From assembly GCF_020882245.1 (NCBI RefSeq), contig NC_083598.1:8983178-9047177 (forward strand): DNA of 64,000 nucleotides, written 5' to 3'. Positions 60,797-64,000 of the stretch are shown piece by piece. The stretch's first letter is position 1. Every line of letters begins with the position of its first letter. The notes under the pieces are model-generated. The model had not been told where the DNA came from and ran no database searches. It worked only from the letters and a program-made list of their open reading frames with translations. The position numbers and the translations under genes were made by a program. Origin of the DNA: Rhopalosiphum padi. Its lineage: Eukaryota > Arthropoda > Insecta > Hemiptera > Aphididae.

Positions 60797-61111
60797 CAGG
60801 GATGGGCAACTCAATGCTACTAGAGAGCCTATTTATTGAAAGTGAAAATCTAGCGAGCCAGAGAACATAGAAAAAAACAAAAAAGGTCAATAAAATTTAC
60901 AACTTACATTTATAGTTCAATTCTAACAATACTAAATAACTAAATAAAAATTCATACGTTTTAAAATATAAATTATGCCGGTTTTATAAATATAATAAAA
61001 TTAAATACAAACAAATTCTAACGTTTTATATTTTTATAAAGTAATTTGAAATGTAGCACAGGCCAAGGCTACCGGGCCAGTTAAAAATGGAACGCCAGTT
61101 GCCCATTTCTG
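60797..61111. mobile_element. hAT-like MITE
   Basis: Ends CAGGGATGGGCAACT and CAGAAATGGGCAACT (inverted) are flanked by a perfect 8-bp duplication GTCTATAA (60789-60796, 61112-61119). It is 315 bp with no coding capacity. Confidence 0.88.
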
Positions 61112-62819
61112 GTCTATAATAATAAATATTCTTTATTTAGGTAAAAAACTCTATTTTAAAAATTGTAATATTATAAATATTAAATAATAGTTTTAAATGA
61201 ATATTAATATTAGTATTTGGTTTAACAAAATAAATAAATAATTATAAAATAATGACAATAATCAATACAATATAATGCTATTGATTATAAATATCATGTT
61301 TCCCAGAATACAATATTACTCATATACACAACCGTATGAAAAAGATTGAATACGAATTTAAATGCTTACAATATTTAGTCATGTAGGTAGATAGGTAGCA
61401 TAGTTTTATTATTTTTTATCAATTGTAATAAATATAGTTATTAGGAGGCATTTTTAAAAGTTTTATTTTATGGAGTAATTACATTATGTAAAAGATTGAA
61501 AAATAAAAAATTCAATTATTAGCTATTTTAATAGTCACTTTATCTTAGCAGAAATGTAAATATATAAAATATTTCGATGAGTCGAAACATTAAATTAAAA
61601 AGTTAAATAGTTATTTCACAATAGTTAATGAATGTACAAATCGTGTTCGTGATTCTATTAAAGATAAGATGGATATATGATGTATATATTACCTTATATT
61701 ATATTATCAACGGTACACATACACACGTCAATAATATTGAAAGTTTCTTAGGGGATTGGAAGCAATGATTTTCTGTTTTTGTCTAATATACCGGGAATGT
61801 GAGAATTTAGACGTATTTTAATCTCAATAAACCGATTGATTTAGTGAAGCCATAAGAATTTGAATTTGTCGCCAAGTTTAATTTAAATAAACTTACCTAC
61901 ATTTTTGATAAATCCTAAAAAAAATCATACTAAAAAGAAGAAATTAAAAAAAAAAATGGATGTATTTCAATTTTCGGAGAAAACAAAATTAAAAAATCAA
62001 AAATCTAGAAAAAATGATCTCGAGTAAGCTTGATGAAAAATTTAAATCTGTTTTAGAAATTTTTATTGCTTCATTAGATCAATTGGTACGTTAGAATGAA
62101 TACACCTTTCAATTTCTATACTACACGTATGTTGGACAAAGACAGGAAATCACTGTATCTAATAATCCTCTTAAATTATCATCAAAATATTATGAACCGT
62201 AATATTTTATTCCAAAGATTATTTTCCTGGGAATTTTAATTCCGTTTTCCTATAATGTAATGGCAACAATAATAATAATATTAAAGTAAAAAATATTATA
62301 AATTAAATATTTTCAACTTTAATTTAGGTTGTTAAAAAAATAATAATTTTAATACCATAGATATTAAATATTAAGTGGGAGAATAAGCAAAAATAACGGC
62401 GTGCGTCGTGCGTGTATTAGATATTTAGATACACTATTAATATTATTAATAATCATATATCTGTTAATTTCCCTATTATATACGTATGAACATTTTGAAA
62501 ATCATAATAATTTTTTTAATTCTTTGTATAAATAATAAATAATAATATACAATAGCAATATACCATTAAACTTTTTTTTAACTTTAGTTTTATTATTACA
62601 CAATTTATAAAATAATTATTTACAATACGTGTAAAAGCTGTATGATAAGTGTTACTTAATAATATATTTAAAGCATTTAAAACTATGAATTAGTTTACTT
62701 TGAAAATAAGATGCTACAATTATAGTATTTACATTTTTCTTTACATAAACTGTATCACATCCTATACAATATTAAAATATGAGATTATGTATCATATAAT
62801 ATACATATTTTTTGGATTA

Positions 62820-63080
62820 TCTGTGAGTCATGTCTCAATTATTGTCAGTAAAAATACGGTAGGGCCAACACTAGGGTATACAAAAAAACATGAATTGATA
62901 CGGTTGTCGTCCACGTGCAGTGTCGAGAACAGGAAACGATAAGGTAACGTAGAGAATATAATATATCGCAAACGCGGCCAACACGCTTGTAACCGCACGC
63001 TTATTTTTATCTGATTTTGTAACATTCAACATGCCACTCATAGGAGCATTATTAATTTGATAAAGGGTCGTCGCCGCATA
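62820..63080. promoter_or_regulatory. High-complexity island near the right edge
   Basis: A non-repetitive stretch of raised GC has overlapping open frames on both strands and none with recognised similarity. It includes a CACGTG E-box at about 62912. Confidence 0.25.
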
Positions 63081-63379
63081 TAATAACATCTGTACTAATA
63101 TAATAATAGAATGTGGTTTTTTTTGTTCGTAGAAAAATCAAAATGTATTACTGGGACCGTCGTCTCAAAAAGTTTTGACATAATATATGTTGTTGTTGAC
63201 TAGGTAGGTATTCTTATTAGAGTAAAAATGTGATATTATGGGGTTTTCGATAAAATGTGTTTCATTTTTTAACGAGAATACCTAATAGTTATTTAAATCA
63301 TAAATTGATTTTTGTGCAAATAAAAACTATTGTTTTACGTGTTTTTACAAAGAAATGATTAATTAACAAAATTGAATTA

Positions 63380-63608
63380 CAGAGGAACCCCTCTCGTCCG
63401 CCACTCCGGTTGACCAGACCATAGTATTATCAATATGAATAATTCAAAAATAAATTTTGATTTTCAAATTTATTGTAGATATATAAAATTAATTGCTAGT
63501 TTAATTTTTCCCTTATAGGGTTCTGTATATTCAGATAATCCTACCTTCTTTTTCGCGTTCCGACCACACCCCCAGTTCCGAAGGTGATGGATTAGAGAGG
63601 TTCTACTG
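63380..63608. mobile_element. Degenerate Tigger-like MITE
   Basis: Left end CAGAGGAACCCCTCTCGTCC and right end, inverted, CAGTAGAACCTCTCTAATCC match at most positions and are flanked by TA (63378-63379, 63609-63610). The 229-bp element is older than the other two, judging by divergence. Confidence 0.7.
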
Positions 63609-64000
63609 TATATATATGCATAACTATCACTTAGGAACTTACCCTCTTATGTTATAAACTTACACATTTTAATATTTTATATAAATATGCACACTGAATT
63701 CAATATGTATATAAACGAAAATTAATATAAACATAAAATTATAAAAATATATTTATTTACTATTTCATATATGTTTCAGAATTTCCTTATTATGCAAATA
63801 ATTATAATTTTAAGGCTAGCTACAACTATTTCTATGTTTTTTTATCATGTAATGAAGGGAGAATAGTTTCACATGAAAACTGATTATAAATACCTACTTT
63901 TACTCAATAGTTAGTTAATATAAATTAATATCTAAGTTTCTTGTATATAAAATGTGAACTAACACTGTGTTGGGTTTATAGTTTTTTAATGGACAAATAA

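Noticed and set aside
1..64000. CRISPR arrays, operons, ribosome binding sites
   Set aside because: The intron-containing genes and transposon content show a eukaryotic nuclear genome; no regularly spaced direct repeats of CRISPR type were seen.
54000..64000. Exons encoding a PNT/SAM domain of the ETS gene
   Set aside because: Looked for on the minus strand upstream of exon 1; no segment resembling the ERG/FLI PNT domain was recognised.

Overview
This is an AT-rich window from an insect nuclear genome, most likely an aphid. It has GT-AG introns of 0.3 to 9.6 kb, many small DNA transposons with target-site duplications, abundant TAGGTACCTA-type AT tracts, and a dispersed repeat around ATTCTGAGCGGAGCGAT that I associate with aphid genomes. 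The two recognisable proteins are closest to insect versions. The species call is an inference; the gene calls rest on exon-by-exon reconstruction with matching reading phases.

Two genes are secure, both on the minus strand. (1) eIF1 (SUI1), 20063-22638: three coding exons that join in phase to a complete 110-residue protein. (2) An ERG/FLI1-class ETS transcription factor, most like insect Ets65A, 29743-53698: six coding exons that join in phase to 258 residues with an intact ETS domain and no PNT/SAM domain. Its introns (2.7, 8.3, 1.0, 1.6 and 9.6 kb) hold several higher-GC, high-complexity islands that look like enhancers or alternative promoters.

Less secure coding candidates: a 105-residue open frame just upstream of eIF1 (22976-23293, minus); a CAG-rich likely first coding exon with a strong splice donor in the GC-rich domain at 6.6-8.1 kb (7067-7270, minus); a 65-residue frame in the GC-rich domain at 58.0-58.6 kb (58372-58569, minus); and an isolated 97-base exon-like segment with consensus splice signals (11656-11752, plus).

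The mobile fraction is almost all small non-autonomous DNA transposons: pogo/Tigger-like MITEs with TA duplications (17.5, 57.5, 63.4 kb), hAT-like MITEs with 8-bp duplications (12.0, 20.8, 60.8 kb, probably 21.5 kb), a foldback element (15.9 kb), and three elements whose long terminal inverted repeats are themselves built from short tandem units (9.8, 16.3 and 31.85 kb). The 31.85 kb element has a perfect 9-bp duplication and carries a fragment of a Mutator-like (MULE) transposase; it is nested inside the dispersed aphid repeat within the last ETS-gene intron. These three elements are the most unusual structures in the window.

Layout: 1-6.0 kb AT-rich desert; 6.0-8.1 kb GC-rich promoter-like domain with candidate exon; 8.1-20 kb transposon-rich intergenic DNA; 20-23.3 kb eIF1 and its promoter side; 23.3-29.7 kb intergenic with a GC-rich island at 25.7-26.3 kb; 29.7-53.7 kb ETS gene; 53.7-54.3 kb its probable promoter, with a CCAAT box abutting an ETS site; 54.3-64 kb upstream DNA with GC islands at 57.0, 58.0, 59.5, 60.0 and 62.8 kb. 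No rRNA, tRNA, CRISPR or bacterial-type feature was found.
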